Shown piece by piece: positions 1-5,550 of a DNA stretch of 5,756 nucleotides (position 1 is its first letter; every line of letters begins with the position of its first letter). Where the stretch lies: positions 1-5,756 of the forward strand of contig JBBQKP010000217.1 of NCBI GenBank assembly GCA_038326995.1, given 5' to 3'. The position numbers and the translations under genes were made by a program. The stretch is from JBBQKP01 sp038326995 (GTDB lineage: Bacteria; Planctomycetota; Phycisphaerae; Tepidisphaerales; Tepidisphaeraceae). The notes beneath the pieces were generated by a model. It ran no database searches and was not told where the DNA came from. It saw only the letters and a list, made by a program, of their open reading frames with translations.

Positions 1-728
1 CACTGTTCAAAAAAATCCCGCAGGCGAACCTCTCCAGATGGTGCGTCGAGTTCGGCGCGTGGGACGGCAAGCATCTGAGCAACTCGTTTCATCCCATCAC
101 CAACCTGGGCTGGTCGGGCGTTCTCATCGAGGCCGACGCCGCGAAGTTCGCAGACTTAACGCAAACGCACGCGAAGAACGACAAGGTCTACTGCATCAAT
201 GAGATGGTGACGCTCGAGCCGCACCAGCAGCTGGATGCGCTTTTGGCTCGCACGCCGATCCCGACGGACTTTGATTTTCTCTCGATCGACATCGACGGTC
301 TCGATTGGCACGTCTGGTCGTCGCTCTCGAACTATTTTCCGCGCGTCGTCGTGATCGAATTCAATCCGACGATTCCCAACGACGTCATCTACGTTCAAGA
401 CCCCGACATCCGCGTGCGGCAGGGCAGCTCGCTTTGTGCGATTGTCGAGATGGCCCGCGCCAAGGGATATGAACTGGTCTGCACGGTGCCGTGGAATGCG
501 TTTTTCGTTCGGCGGGAATTTTTCCCGCTGTTTGGTATCGCCGACAACTCGATAGAGCTGATGCACGATTCTTCGCCGAACGTGACGTCGATGTTTCAGC
601 TCTTCGACGGCACGATCGTGACCTGCGGCCTGCAGAAACTGCTGTGGCACGATCGCCGTTTCGGCCCGCTCGATCTGCAGGTGCTGAGCGCGAGCGAGCG
701 GATGTACGGTGCGTCGCCGAGGGTGTGA
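1..728 (+). CDS. FkbM-like SAM-dependent methyltransferase, 5' end missing
   Basis: The reading frame is open from the window edge (first full codon at base 3) to TGA at 726-728, leaving 241 residues; the true start lies upstream. The visible part looks like a Rossmann-fold methyltransferase. A motif I-like VEFGAWDG is at visible residues 15-22 (glycine loop for S-adenosylmethionine), a motif II-like GVLIEAD at 39-45 has the acidic residue that would contact the SAM ribose, and FDFLSIDIDGLDWHVW at 90-105 followed by VVVIEFNP at 115-122 is the strand arrangement seen in FkbM-type proteins. Family members usually methylate hydroxyls of sugars or secondary metabolites; the substrate here cannot be told. 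There is no signal peptide or membrane segment in the visible part, so it is probably cytoplasmic. No terminator is obvious after the stop. It could also belong to a related uncharacterised methyltransferase-fold family; catalytic activity is inferred only from these motifs. Confidence 0.65.
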   Translation, partial: LFKKIPQANLSRWCVEFGAWDGKHLSNSFHPITNLGWSGVLIEADAAKFADLTQTHAKNDKVYCINEMVTLEPHQQLDALLARTPIPTDFDFLSIDIDGLDWHVWSSLSNYFPRVVVIEFNPTIPNDVIYVQDPDIRVRQGSSLCAIVEMARAKGYELVCTVPWNAFFVRREFFPLFGIADNSIELMHDSSPNVTSMFQLFDGTIVTCGLQKLLWHDRRFGPLDLQVLSASERMYGASPRV

Positions 729-756
729 TGGGGCTGGGACGGATGGACGTCATTTT

Positions 757-784
757 GCCCGGCCTATCTCGCCCGGCTTATCTC
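757..784. repeat. 14-bp tandem direct repeat, two copies
   Basis: Copy 1 (757-770, GCCCGGCCTATCTC) is followed without a gap by copy 2 (771-784, GCCCGGCTTATCTC); they differ at one base (C764 versus T778). The repeat lies about 30 bases after the methyltransferase stop codon, in noncoding DNA. The TATCTCG core ending each copy occurs a third time at 890-896. It could be a replication-slippage duplication or a pair of protein-binding sites; nothing in the sequence decides between these. Confidence 0.7.
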
Positions 785-833
785 GTCGTATTCATGTCAC
801 CGATCCCATTTCGACTCGCGAGCCATCGAATGC

Positions 834-899
834 TCATGAGATATTATCCGGCCGCTCATTGGACCCAAATGCGCCGTCGGTCCACTCCGTATCTCGTGA
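834..899 (+). repeat. Nested inverted repeat in the leader of the phosphoesterase gene
   Basis: TCATGAGATA (834-843) can pair with TATCTCGTGA (890-899) over 10 positions: nine Watson-Crick pairs and one G-T(U) wobble. Inside it, TGGACC (860-865) pairs perfectly with GGTCCA (879-884) around a 13-base loop. The structure ends 24 bases before the GGAG ribosome site of the phosphoesterase gene, so in RNA it would form in the 5' untranslated region if transcription begins upstream of it. There is no T-run after it, so it is not a standard rho-independent terminator. Whether it is an RNA regulatory element, an operator or chance is not known. Confidence 0.45.
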
Positions 900-923
900 T
901 TGGCAGTTTCATATCCGTTTTCT

Positions 924-927
924 GGAG
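924..927 (+). promoter_or_regulatory. Ribosome binding site GGAG that fixes the phosphoesterase start
   Basis: GGAG lies six bases upstream of ATG 934. The reading frame is open further up to an ATG at 709, but that start overlaps the methyltransferase gene, has no such site and would bury the twin-arginine signal 75 residues inside the protein. The site therefore supports the start at 934. Confidence 0.75.
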
Positions 928-933
928 TCTTTG

Positions 934-1968
934 ATGGACATCACCCGGCGAAAATTATTGGCATCAGCAGGTGCCGGCGCGGCATTGGCTGCACTGAGCG
1001 GCGACCTCTCTCGCGCCGCGCAGCCTTCGGCCTCGGGGAATCGCGCGAATACGGGTCGTCGGCGGTCCGTGCGGCTCGCACATCTTTCGGACATTCACGT
1101 TCAGCCAGAGCTCGACGCCGCCGCCGGTTTCACCGCGTGCCTTCGACACATGCAGGCGCAGAGTGATAAGCCGCAGTTGATTTTAAACACCGGCGACAGC
1201 GTCATGGACGTAATGCGTCAGGATCGGCCGCGCAGTGAACTCCAGTGGGAACTATGGAAGAAAATCCTTCGCGAGGAGTGCAAAATGCCCATGTATTCCG
1301 TGCTGGGCAATCACGACATCTGGGGCTGGCACGCGAAGAGCGGAACGACGGGCGACGAGGCTGGCTGGGGCAAGGCGATGGCCTTGGAAGCACTGGCGAT
1401 GGAGAAGCCCTATTGGTCGAAGGACATCGCGGGTTGGCACGTCGTCGGACTCGACAGCGTAATGAAGGTCGGCCCGACGTTCATCGCCCGGCTTGATGAC
1501 GAGCAATTCGCCTGGCTCGACGCCGATCTCGCCGCCGCCAAGGGCAAGCCGACGCTGGTCATCTCCCACATGCCGATCATGGGCTTCGCGCCGGTCTTCA
1601 ATCCGAAACGCGACCCGGGTGCGGGGGGTGAGCCCTGGCTGCTGAGCAAGCAAGACCTTCACACGGATTTTCGCCAGCTCAAGGAACTCTTCAAAAAGCA
1701 TTCGCACGTCAAAGCCTGCCTCTCCGGACACATTCATCTGGTCGATCGGGTTGATTACCTGGGCGTCACCTACATGTGCGGCGGGGCGGTGAGCGGCAGC
1801 TGGTGGACGGGCGGCCGATTCGACGAATGCGATCCCGGCTACTCGCTCATTGATCTGTACGACGACGGGACCGTCGAACGGCAATACGTCACCTACGGCT
1901 GGAAACCGGCGGTTGTGAAATCGACAACGCAACCGACGACGCAACCGACGACTCAAGTAAGCCAATAG
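934..1968 (+). CDS. Tat-exported calcineurin-like metallophosphoesterase
   Basis: This 344-residue protein begins with a twin-arginine signal: TRRKLLA at residues 4-10, then an Ala/Gly-rich hydrophobic stretch to about residue 21, with possible cleavage near residues 28-30. It would be exported folded by Tat, as is common for metal enzymes. All five blocks of the calcineurin-like fold are present: D53-x-H55 (LSDIHV), G87-D88 (NTGDSV), G125-N-H-D128 (LGNHDIW), H212 (ISHMP) and G265-H-x-H268 (SGHIHL). These residues bind a dinuclear metal centre that hydrolyses phosphomono- or diesters; the CpdA-like and purple-acid-phosphatase-like branches share this pattern, and the substrate cannot be assigned. 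The catalytic set is intact, so it is probably active. The protein ends in a TTQP-TTQP-TTQ tail (residues 331-341), probably a flexible extension. The start at 934 is chosen for the GGAG site and the Tat signal. A structured 205-base leader precedes the gene, and the next gene follows after 28 bases. Confidence 0.9.
   Translation: MDITRRKLLASAGAGAALAALSGDLSRAAQPSASGNRANTGRRRSVRLAHLSDIHVQPELDAAAGFTACLRHMQAQSDKPQLILNTGDSVMDVMRQDRPRSELQWELWKKILREECKMPMYSVLGNHDIWGWHAKSGTTGDEAGWGKAMALEALAMEKPYWSKDIAGWHVVGLDSVMKVGPTFIARLDDEQFAWLDADLAAAKGKPTLVISHMPIMGFAPVFNPKRDPGAGGEPWLLSKQDLHTDFRQLKELFKKHSHVKACLSGHIHLVDRVDYLGVTYMCGGAVSGSWWTGGRFDECDPGYSLIDLYDDGTVERQYVTYGWKPAVVKSTTQPTTQPTTQVSQ
1924..1956 (+). repeat. 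12-bp in-frame repeat encoding the TTQP tail
   Basis: Two 12-base units (1924-1935 and 1936-1947) differ at one base and are followed by a partial 9-base unit (1948-1956). They encode Thr-Thr-Gln-Pro, Thr-Thr-Gln-Pro and Thr-Thr-Gln near the C-terminus of the phosphoesterase. The 12-base period keeps the reading frame, so slippage would only change tail length. The role is unknown; a flexible or surface-exposed extension is plausible. Confidence 0.75.
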
Positions 1969-1996
1969 AATCACATATTTTTTTAAAGAAAAGAAA

Positions 1997-2995
1997 ATGA
2001 AAATGAAAAACGAAATCTTGTGTGCAGGACTGGCGGCTCTGGCAGTGACAGCTAACGCGTTCGCCGGTGTGTCTTATACGACGGCCGGGTCGACATATGC
2101 GGAGAACTTCAATTCACTGCCGCTGGTCCCGGCACCGGGCGGGACTTCGGGCTTGGTGCTGTCAAACAACACGATCATGGCTGGAACAGGAGCGGGTTAC
2201 ACGACCGGCTGGGTCAACGATAGCGACTATCTTACAACCGCTGATCCGCTGGATATCGGCATCAAGGGGCTGCATCTGTTCCACGCGCTTCCGACGGCGG
2301 GCACAACCCAGGCCGGGCCCAGCGGACATGCACGATATGTCCAGGGCAACGGTTCAACCGCCGGTGCGGGAGGGTTCTGGGGCTTTAATAGCGGGACGGT
2401 CACAACTTTGGCGGCTTATGCTGAAAAGGCGATCGGCAGTGTCGCGACATCCGTCGGCGCGACCGCGTTCGCGAATGGTTCAAATCCGATGCGGATTGCG
2501 TTCGAGTTCACCAACAACACTGCAGACACACTGACGCAGTTCACACTGACCTACGACGGCGAGCAGTACATGGACGGCCGCTTCGCCACGGCCGAGACTC
2601 TCGCCTTTAGCTACAGCCTGACCGATACCGCTTCAAGCTATCAGTCGACGTGGGGCAACGCTCTTTACACGCCAGTGCCAGCGCTGAATTTCACCGCGCC
2701 AAATGCTCAGAACCATCCTCCAACCGGCACTGCTATTGCCTTGGTGGTCGACGGAAACCTTCCGGAAAATCGCGTTGCCGATATCAGCGCGACGATCACC
2801 GGCATCAATTGGACACCGGGCCTATCACTCTTCCTCCTGTGGACAGACACCTTCGTCGGGTCTGGCCTGAACGACGGCCTCGCGATCGACAACATCCGCT
2901 TCTCCGCCAATGTCCCCGAGCCCACGTCGCTCACCGCGATGGCTCTGGTTTCAATCGGGGCGCTTGCACGCCGACGTCGTCGACAGGCGCGCTAA
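1997..2995 (+). CDS. PEP-CTERM sorting domain protein, secreted
   Basis: The 332-residue product has a Sec signal peptide: a basic start (MKMKNE), a hydrophobic core at about residues 8-20 and an AFA-G cleavage site near residue 23. The C-terminus is a standard PEP-CTERM tripartite signal: VPEP at 306-309, a short hydrophobic stretch at about 310-324, and a basic tail with five consecutive arginines. In known systems an exosortase cuts at or near PEP and passes the protein to the cell surface, often with an exopolysaccharide. The body (about 24-305) is rich in Thr, Ser, Asn, Gly and Ala and looks beta-rich. Blocks such as FEFTNNTADTLTQFTLTYDGEQ-like text at about 170-190 and DGLAIDNIRFS just before the PEP motif resemble jelly-roll/lectin-like secreted domains seen in other PEP-CTERM proteins; this is from memory, not a search. 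No catalytic motif is evident. In-frame ATGs at 1997 and 2003 are both possible starts, and neither has a good Shine-Dalgarno site. The pseudopilin gene follows after 40 bases. Confidence 0.9.
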   Translation: MKMKNEILCAGLAALAVTANAFAGVSYTTAGSTYAENFNSLPLVPAPGGTSGLVLSNNTIMAGTGAGYTTGWVNDSDYLTTADPLDIGIKGLHLFHALPTAGTTQAGPSGHARYVQGNGSTAGAGGFWGFNSGTVTTLAAYAEKAIGSVATSVGATAFANGSNPMRIAFEFTNNTADTLTQFTLTYDGEQYMDGRFATAETLAFSYSLTDTASSYQSTWGNALYTPVPALNFTAPNAQNHPPTGTAIALVVDGNLPENRVADISATITGINWTPGLSLFLLWTDTFVGSGLNDGLAIDNIRFSANVPEPTSLTAMALVSIGALARRRRRQAR

Positions 2996-3024
2996 CTCTC
3001 GCCCGGCACGTTCTAGCACTTTCT

Positions 3025-3028
3025 GGAG
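3025..3028 (+). promoter_or_regulatory. Ribosome binding site GGAG that fixes the H-X9-DG prepilin start
   Basis: GGAG lies seven bases upstream of ATG 3036. The frame is open upstream to an ATG at 2910, but that would overlap the end of the PEP-CTERM gene by 86 bases and put the prepilin signal 55 residues into the protein, so 3036 is preferred. The 11 bases TTTCTGGAGTC (3020-3030) are identical to 919-929 in front of the phosphoesterase gene. Confidence 0.75.
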
Positions 3029-3035
3029 TCACCTC

Positions 3036-3896
3036 ATGCACGATCAGCGAAACGGAAAGCGGCGAAGCGAGGCATTCACCCTCGTCGAGCTTCTCGTCGT
3101 CGTCGGCATCATCGCCATCCTTATGGCCATCTTGCTACCTTCACTGAACAAGGCACGTGCACAGGCGAGCCGCGTCAAGTGCATGTCGAACATGCGCCAG
3201 ATCGGGACGGCCAGCATTCTCTACGCCAATCAGAACAAGGGATTTCTTCCGACACGCGGCGGCGCGGCCAACGTTCTTGCACGAGGTTCGGGTGTGGGTT
3301 ACAGCACCTTCGGCCAGACGATCGGCTTTGGTGCGACGTCGCTGCTTCCGGCTCCTTACGGCAGGGGCCTGAAATTTCTTACGAACAATGACGTGTTCTT
3401 TTGCCCGGTCGACGACGTGCGAACACCCAACCGCGCCGGGCCGCACTTCTGGGCACCCGCCAATTTCGGCATAACCGTTCCCAACAATTATGACCCCACC
3501 AACAATGCCGTCAACGACTCAATGGCGTGGTCATCCTCCTACTGGCAGTACTATCACCCCAAGGCGGATGTCGTCTTTAGAACGTCCTCAGCAGCGACGA
3601 TCGGCCCGCAGGAGCCTTCCAAGATTGAGAACTACAAGATTGGCGTGAAAAACTCGTCGGCGAAGATGTTCTGGAGCGACCAATACATCTCCACGACCTA
3701 TCTGGGAAGCAACGCGACGAGCATCCGGAGGATCTACAAAAATTTTCACAAAGATGGGGCCAACGTGCTGTTCGTCGACGGACACGTGAACTGGATTCCC
3801 GGCTCGGCCGTCGAGAAATGGGCCGCCCGAAACAATCAACTCAACAGCGCTTTTTATTACTACATGCTGGTCGCGGTCGCGAATGAAGAGCCCTGA
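3036..3896 (+). CDS. Prepilin/pseudopilin with C-terminal H-X9-DG motif
   Basis: The 286-residue product has a type IV prepilin (class III) signal. A short basic leader (residues 1-13, with KRR) precedes F14-T-L-V-E18; prepilin peptidase would cut between A13 and F14, leaving Phe at +1 and the conserved Glu at +5. Residue -1 is Ala rather than the classical Gly, a variant I recall as common in planctomycetes. A hydrophobic helix follows at about 19-35, then an amphipathic stretch (LNKARAQASRVKCMSNMRQIG, 37-57). The C-terminal part has NFH238-KDGANVLFV-D248G249H, an exact H-X9-DG motif that defines a large planctomycete/lentisphaera/verrucomicrobia prepilin-like family. C49 and C123 could form a disulphide. 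Such proteins are very numerous per genome and their individual roles are mostly unknown; they are assumed to be inserted in the inner membrane and perhaps assembled into a pseudopilus. The gene lies 40 bases after the PEP-CTERM gene and 313 bases before the gspF/pilC-like gene. Confidence 0.92.
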   Translation: MHDQRNGKRRSEAFTLVELLVVVGIIAILMAILLPSLNKARAQASRVKCMSNMRQIGTASILYANQNKGFLPTRGGAANVLARGSGVGYSTFGQTIGFGATSLLPAPYGRGLKFLTNNDVFFCPVDDVRTPNRAGPHFWAPANFGITVPNNYDPTNNAVNDSMAWSSSYWQYYHPKADVVFRTSSAATIGPQEPSKIENYKIGVKNSSAKMFWSDQYISTTYLGSNATSIRRIYKNFHKDGANVLFVDGHVNWIPGSAVEKWAARNNQLNSAFYYYMLVAVANEEP

Positions 3897-3978
3897 GCAA
3901 TTGGGGAAGTCGGCAGTCAATCACGCAAACTCCGCGACTGTAGTCTGAGACTTGTCCAGTTGATCGATTTAGATGAGG

Positions 3979-4001
3979 GATGGCCTGGCCCGGATTGGGC
4001 C
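3979..4001 (+). repeat. Short GC-rich hairpin, possible weak terminator
   Basis: GGCCC (3987-3991) pairs with GGGCC (3997-4001) around a five-base loop. GATGG at 3979-3983 could also pair with CCATC at 4016-4020, enclosing this hairpin. A T-rich stretch (CTGTTTGT) follows only after several bases, so termination is possible but weakly supported. The site is about 85-105 bases after the H-X9-DG prepilin stop codon. Confidence 0.3.
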
Positions 4002-4019
4002 GATCTGTTTGTCACCCAT

Positions 4020-4057
4020 CGGCGGCAAGGGCGGTCGAGCACCCATGCATGCCGCCG
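4020..4057 (+). repeat. 8-bp perfect inverted repeat, GC-rich hairpin
   Basis: CGGCGGCA (4020-4027) and TGCCGCCG (4050-4057) are perfect reverse complements separated by 22 bases. GGG (4029-4031) and CCC (4042-4044) inside the loop can extend the pairing after a bulge. No T-run follows. It could be a transcript-end or leader hairpin or a protein-binding site for the region upstream of the gspF/pilC-like gene. Confidence 0.5.
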
Positions 4058-4136
4058 TCCCTCCGTCCTTGCATCAATTTGCACTTTGTTCGGTCGTCAG
4101 CGCGGCCCGGGCTTTCTTTTGAGGCTGGACAGGGTG

Positions 4137-4142
4137 TATGAT
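4137..4142 (+). promoter_or_regulatory. Candidate -10 box TATGAT for the gspF/pilC-like gene
   Basis: TATGAT matches the sigma-70 -10 consensus at five of six bases and lies 67 bases before the start codon at 4210. No good -35 box is at the usual 16-18 base distance (the 17-base position reads TTCTTT), so this is only a candidate. It is listed because the 313-base gap suggests that the downstream gene has its own promoter. Confidence 0.2.
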
Positions 4143-4209
4143 TCGCCGGACATCCAACGACAGCAGTTAAGCGACAACGGAACGTTAACACCCCCACGGA
4201 TTACTCATT

Positions 4210-5490
4210 ATGGCAACCTTCAATTACGAAGCGATGAACAGTTCGGGCCAGTCCGTCAAGGCCGAGATCGATGCGGAAAGCAACGAAGACGCAGTCAAGA
4301 AGATTCGCGCGCAGGGCTATTTCCCCACGAAAGTGAAGGAAAAAGCAAGCAAGAAGAAGGTCGCGAAGAAGGGCGGCGGGCCTGCCGATATCGGGCCGCT
4401 CACGCCCAAGCGAAAGATGCCCCTGGCGTTCGGCGGCGTGTCGGGCAAGCAGCTCGTGGGCTTCACCCGTCAGCTGGCGACCCTGCAGGATGCCGGTCTG
4501 CCCATCCTCCGCAGTCTGCAGATTCTCGAACAACAGCAAAAGCCAGGCCTGCTCAAGGCCATCATCGGCGGCGTGCAGGACGAGGTCGAGGGCGGCGGAT
4601 CGCTCTCCGAAGCGATGAGCAAATACCCCCGTGCGTTCGATAAGCTTTACGTCAACATGATCAACGCGGGTGAGGCGGGCGGTGTTCTGGACATCATCCT
4701 CAACCGCCTTGCGGATTTCATGGAAAAGGCCGAAAAGCTGAAGAAGAAGGTCATCGGTGCGATGATCTACCCTGCGGTGGTTATTTCCATCGCCGTGGCG
4801 GTGGTTTCGATGATCATGATTTTCGTTATCCCGAAATTCAAGGAAATCTTCAATGATTTCGGGCTCAAGCTCCCGCCCGTCACTCAGGTACTGCTGACCA
4901 TCAGCACTTGGTTCGCAGAGCAGTACGGCTGGGCATACCTCCTGGCCGCGCCGTTCGTAATCTGGATGACACTCAAACTCATTCGCAGGTCCGACGGCGG
5001 GCGATACGCGACCGACCTTATCCTGCTGAAAATTCCGATTCTCGGCTCGATCGTCGGCAAGTCGTCGATCGCCAGATTCACCCGCACGCTGGGCACGCTC
5101 ATCTCCGCAGGTGTGCCGATTCTCGACGCCATCAACATCACCAAAGAAACCTCGGGCAACGAAGTGTACGCCCGCGCGCTGGCGAAGGTTCACGACGCGA
5201 TCCGCGAAGGCGAATCGATGGCCGAGCCCCTGCGTCAGACCAAGGTTTGTGACGCGATCGTGGTGAATATGGTCGACGTGGGTGAGGAAACGGGCGATCT
5301 CGATAAGATGCTCATGAAAGTCGCTGACAACTACGACAGTGACGTCGACGTTCTGGTGAGTTCGCTGATCAGCATCCTCGAGCCGGTCATGGTCGTCGTG
5401 CTGGGCGTTATCGTCGGCTTCATCGTCATCGCGTTGTTCATGCCGATGGTCACGCTGATTCAGGGCGTGAGCGGCCAGAAGGGTAAGTAG
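4210..5490 (+). CDS. Type II secretion/type IV pilus inner-membrane platform protein (GspF/PilC family)
   Basis: This 426-residue protein is a complete member of the GspF/PilC family, which usually runs to about 400-410 residues. It sits in the inner membrane, contacts the assembly ATPase and recruits pilins or pseudopilins. The N-terminal cytoplasmic segment starts in the usual way (FNYEAMNSSGQSVKAEI, 4-20, and QGYFPTKV, 35-42). Two T2SSF repeats follow, about 80-208 and 286-412. Each opens with the FTRxLxTLxxAGxPIL pattern (85-100; 290-305) and carries the NMxxxGExxGxLD signature (149-161; 353-365). Likely membrane helices are at about 187-207, 241-258 and 389-413, the last preceded by E391-P392. 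Residues 43-69 form a Lys/Gly-rich linker, including KKKVAKK, longer and more basic than in proteobacterial relatives. The start at 4210 fits the N-terminal family pattern; its ribosome site is weak (GGA at 4198-4200). A prepilin gene begins 60 bases downstream, which suggests an operon. The sequence alone does not separate a T2SS from a type IV pilus role. Confidence 0.95.
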   Translation: MATFNYEAMNSSGQSVKAEIDAESNEDAVKKIRAQGYFPTKVKEKASKKKVAKKGGGPADIGPLTPKRKMPLAFGGVSGKQLVGFTRQLATLQDAGLPILRSLQILEQQQKPGLLKAIIGGVQDEVEGGGSLSEAMSKYPRAFDKLYVNMINAGEAGGVLDIILNRLADFMEKAEKLKKKVIGAMIYPAVVISIAVAVVSMIMIFVIPKFKEIFNDFGLKLPPVTQVLLTISTWFAEQYGWAYLLAAPFVIWMTLKLIRRSDGGRYATDLILLKIPILGSIVGKSSIARFTRTLGTLISAGVPILDAINITKETSGNEVYARALAKVHDAIREGESMAEPLRQTKVCDAIVVNMVDVGEETGDLDKMLMKVADNYDSDVDVLVSSLISILEPVMVVVLGVIVGFIVIALFMPMVTLIQGVSGQKGK

Positions 5491-5550
5491 TCGCGGGCGA
5501 TGAGACGAGTCGTTAGGATCGGTCGAAGTGATTGGTGTTTTGGAGAATTC

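Larger units (their letters stand above)
3897..4209. other. Noncoding stretch with several inverted repeats, before the gspF/pilC-like gene
   Basis: These 313 bases contain no convincing gene: the open frames crossing them are continuations or mirrors of neighbouring genes and lack ribosome sites. They probably hold the end of the upstream transcript and the promoter and leader of the downstream gene. Visible structure includes the 11-base palindrome AGTCTGAGACT (3942-3952), a GGCCC/GGGCC hairpin (3987-4001), an 8-bp inverted repeat (4020-4057) and the 8-base palindrome GCCCGGGC (4105-4112) followed by TTTCTTTT. The last is T-rich but has no room for a loop, so it is not a good terminator. 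Confidence 0.6.

Noticed and set aside
709..933. Upstream extension of the phosphoesterase to ATG 709
   Set aside because: It would overlap the methyltransferase gene, lacks a ribosome site and places the Tat signal inside the protein; ATG 934 with GGAG is much better.
1252..1974. Open frame of 240 codons on the minus strand opposite the phosphoesterase gene
   Set aside because: The + strand carries all five metallophosphoesterase motifs; the opposite frame has no recognisable motif and arises from third-position GC bias.
1975..1996. Seven-T run after the phosphoesterase gene as a terminator tail
   Set aside because: No GC-rich inverted repeat lies directly upstream, so there is no terminator stem.
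2910..3035. Upstream extension of the H-X9-DG prepilin to ATG 2910
   Set aside because: It would overlap the PEP-CTERM gene and put a 55-residue Arg/Ser-rich segment before the prepilin leader, which is normally short.
4105..4120. GCCCGGGC palindrome followed by TTTCTTTT as a rho-independent terminator
   Set aside because: The palindrome leaves no loop, so a stable hairpin cannot form, and it is about 210 bases after the nearest upstream stop codon.
4012..4197. Possible 61-codon minus-strand gene in the noncoding stretch
   Set aside because: There is no ribosome site, no recognisable motif and no conserved feature; open frames of this length are frequent in GC-rich DNA.
3960..4643. Open frame of 227 codons on the + strand spanning the noncoding region and the start of the gspF/pilC-like gene
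   Set aside because: More than half overlaps a well-supported gene in another frame, the translation is Arg/Ser/Gly-rich low complexity, and no ribosome site precedes it.
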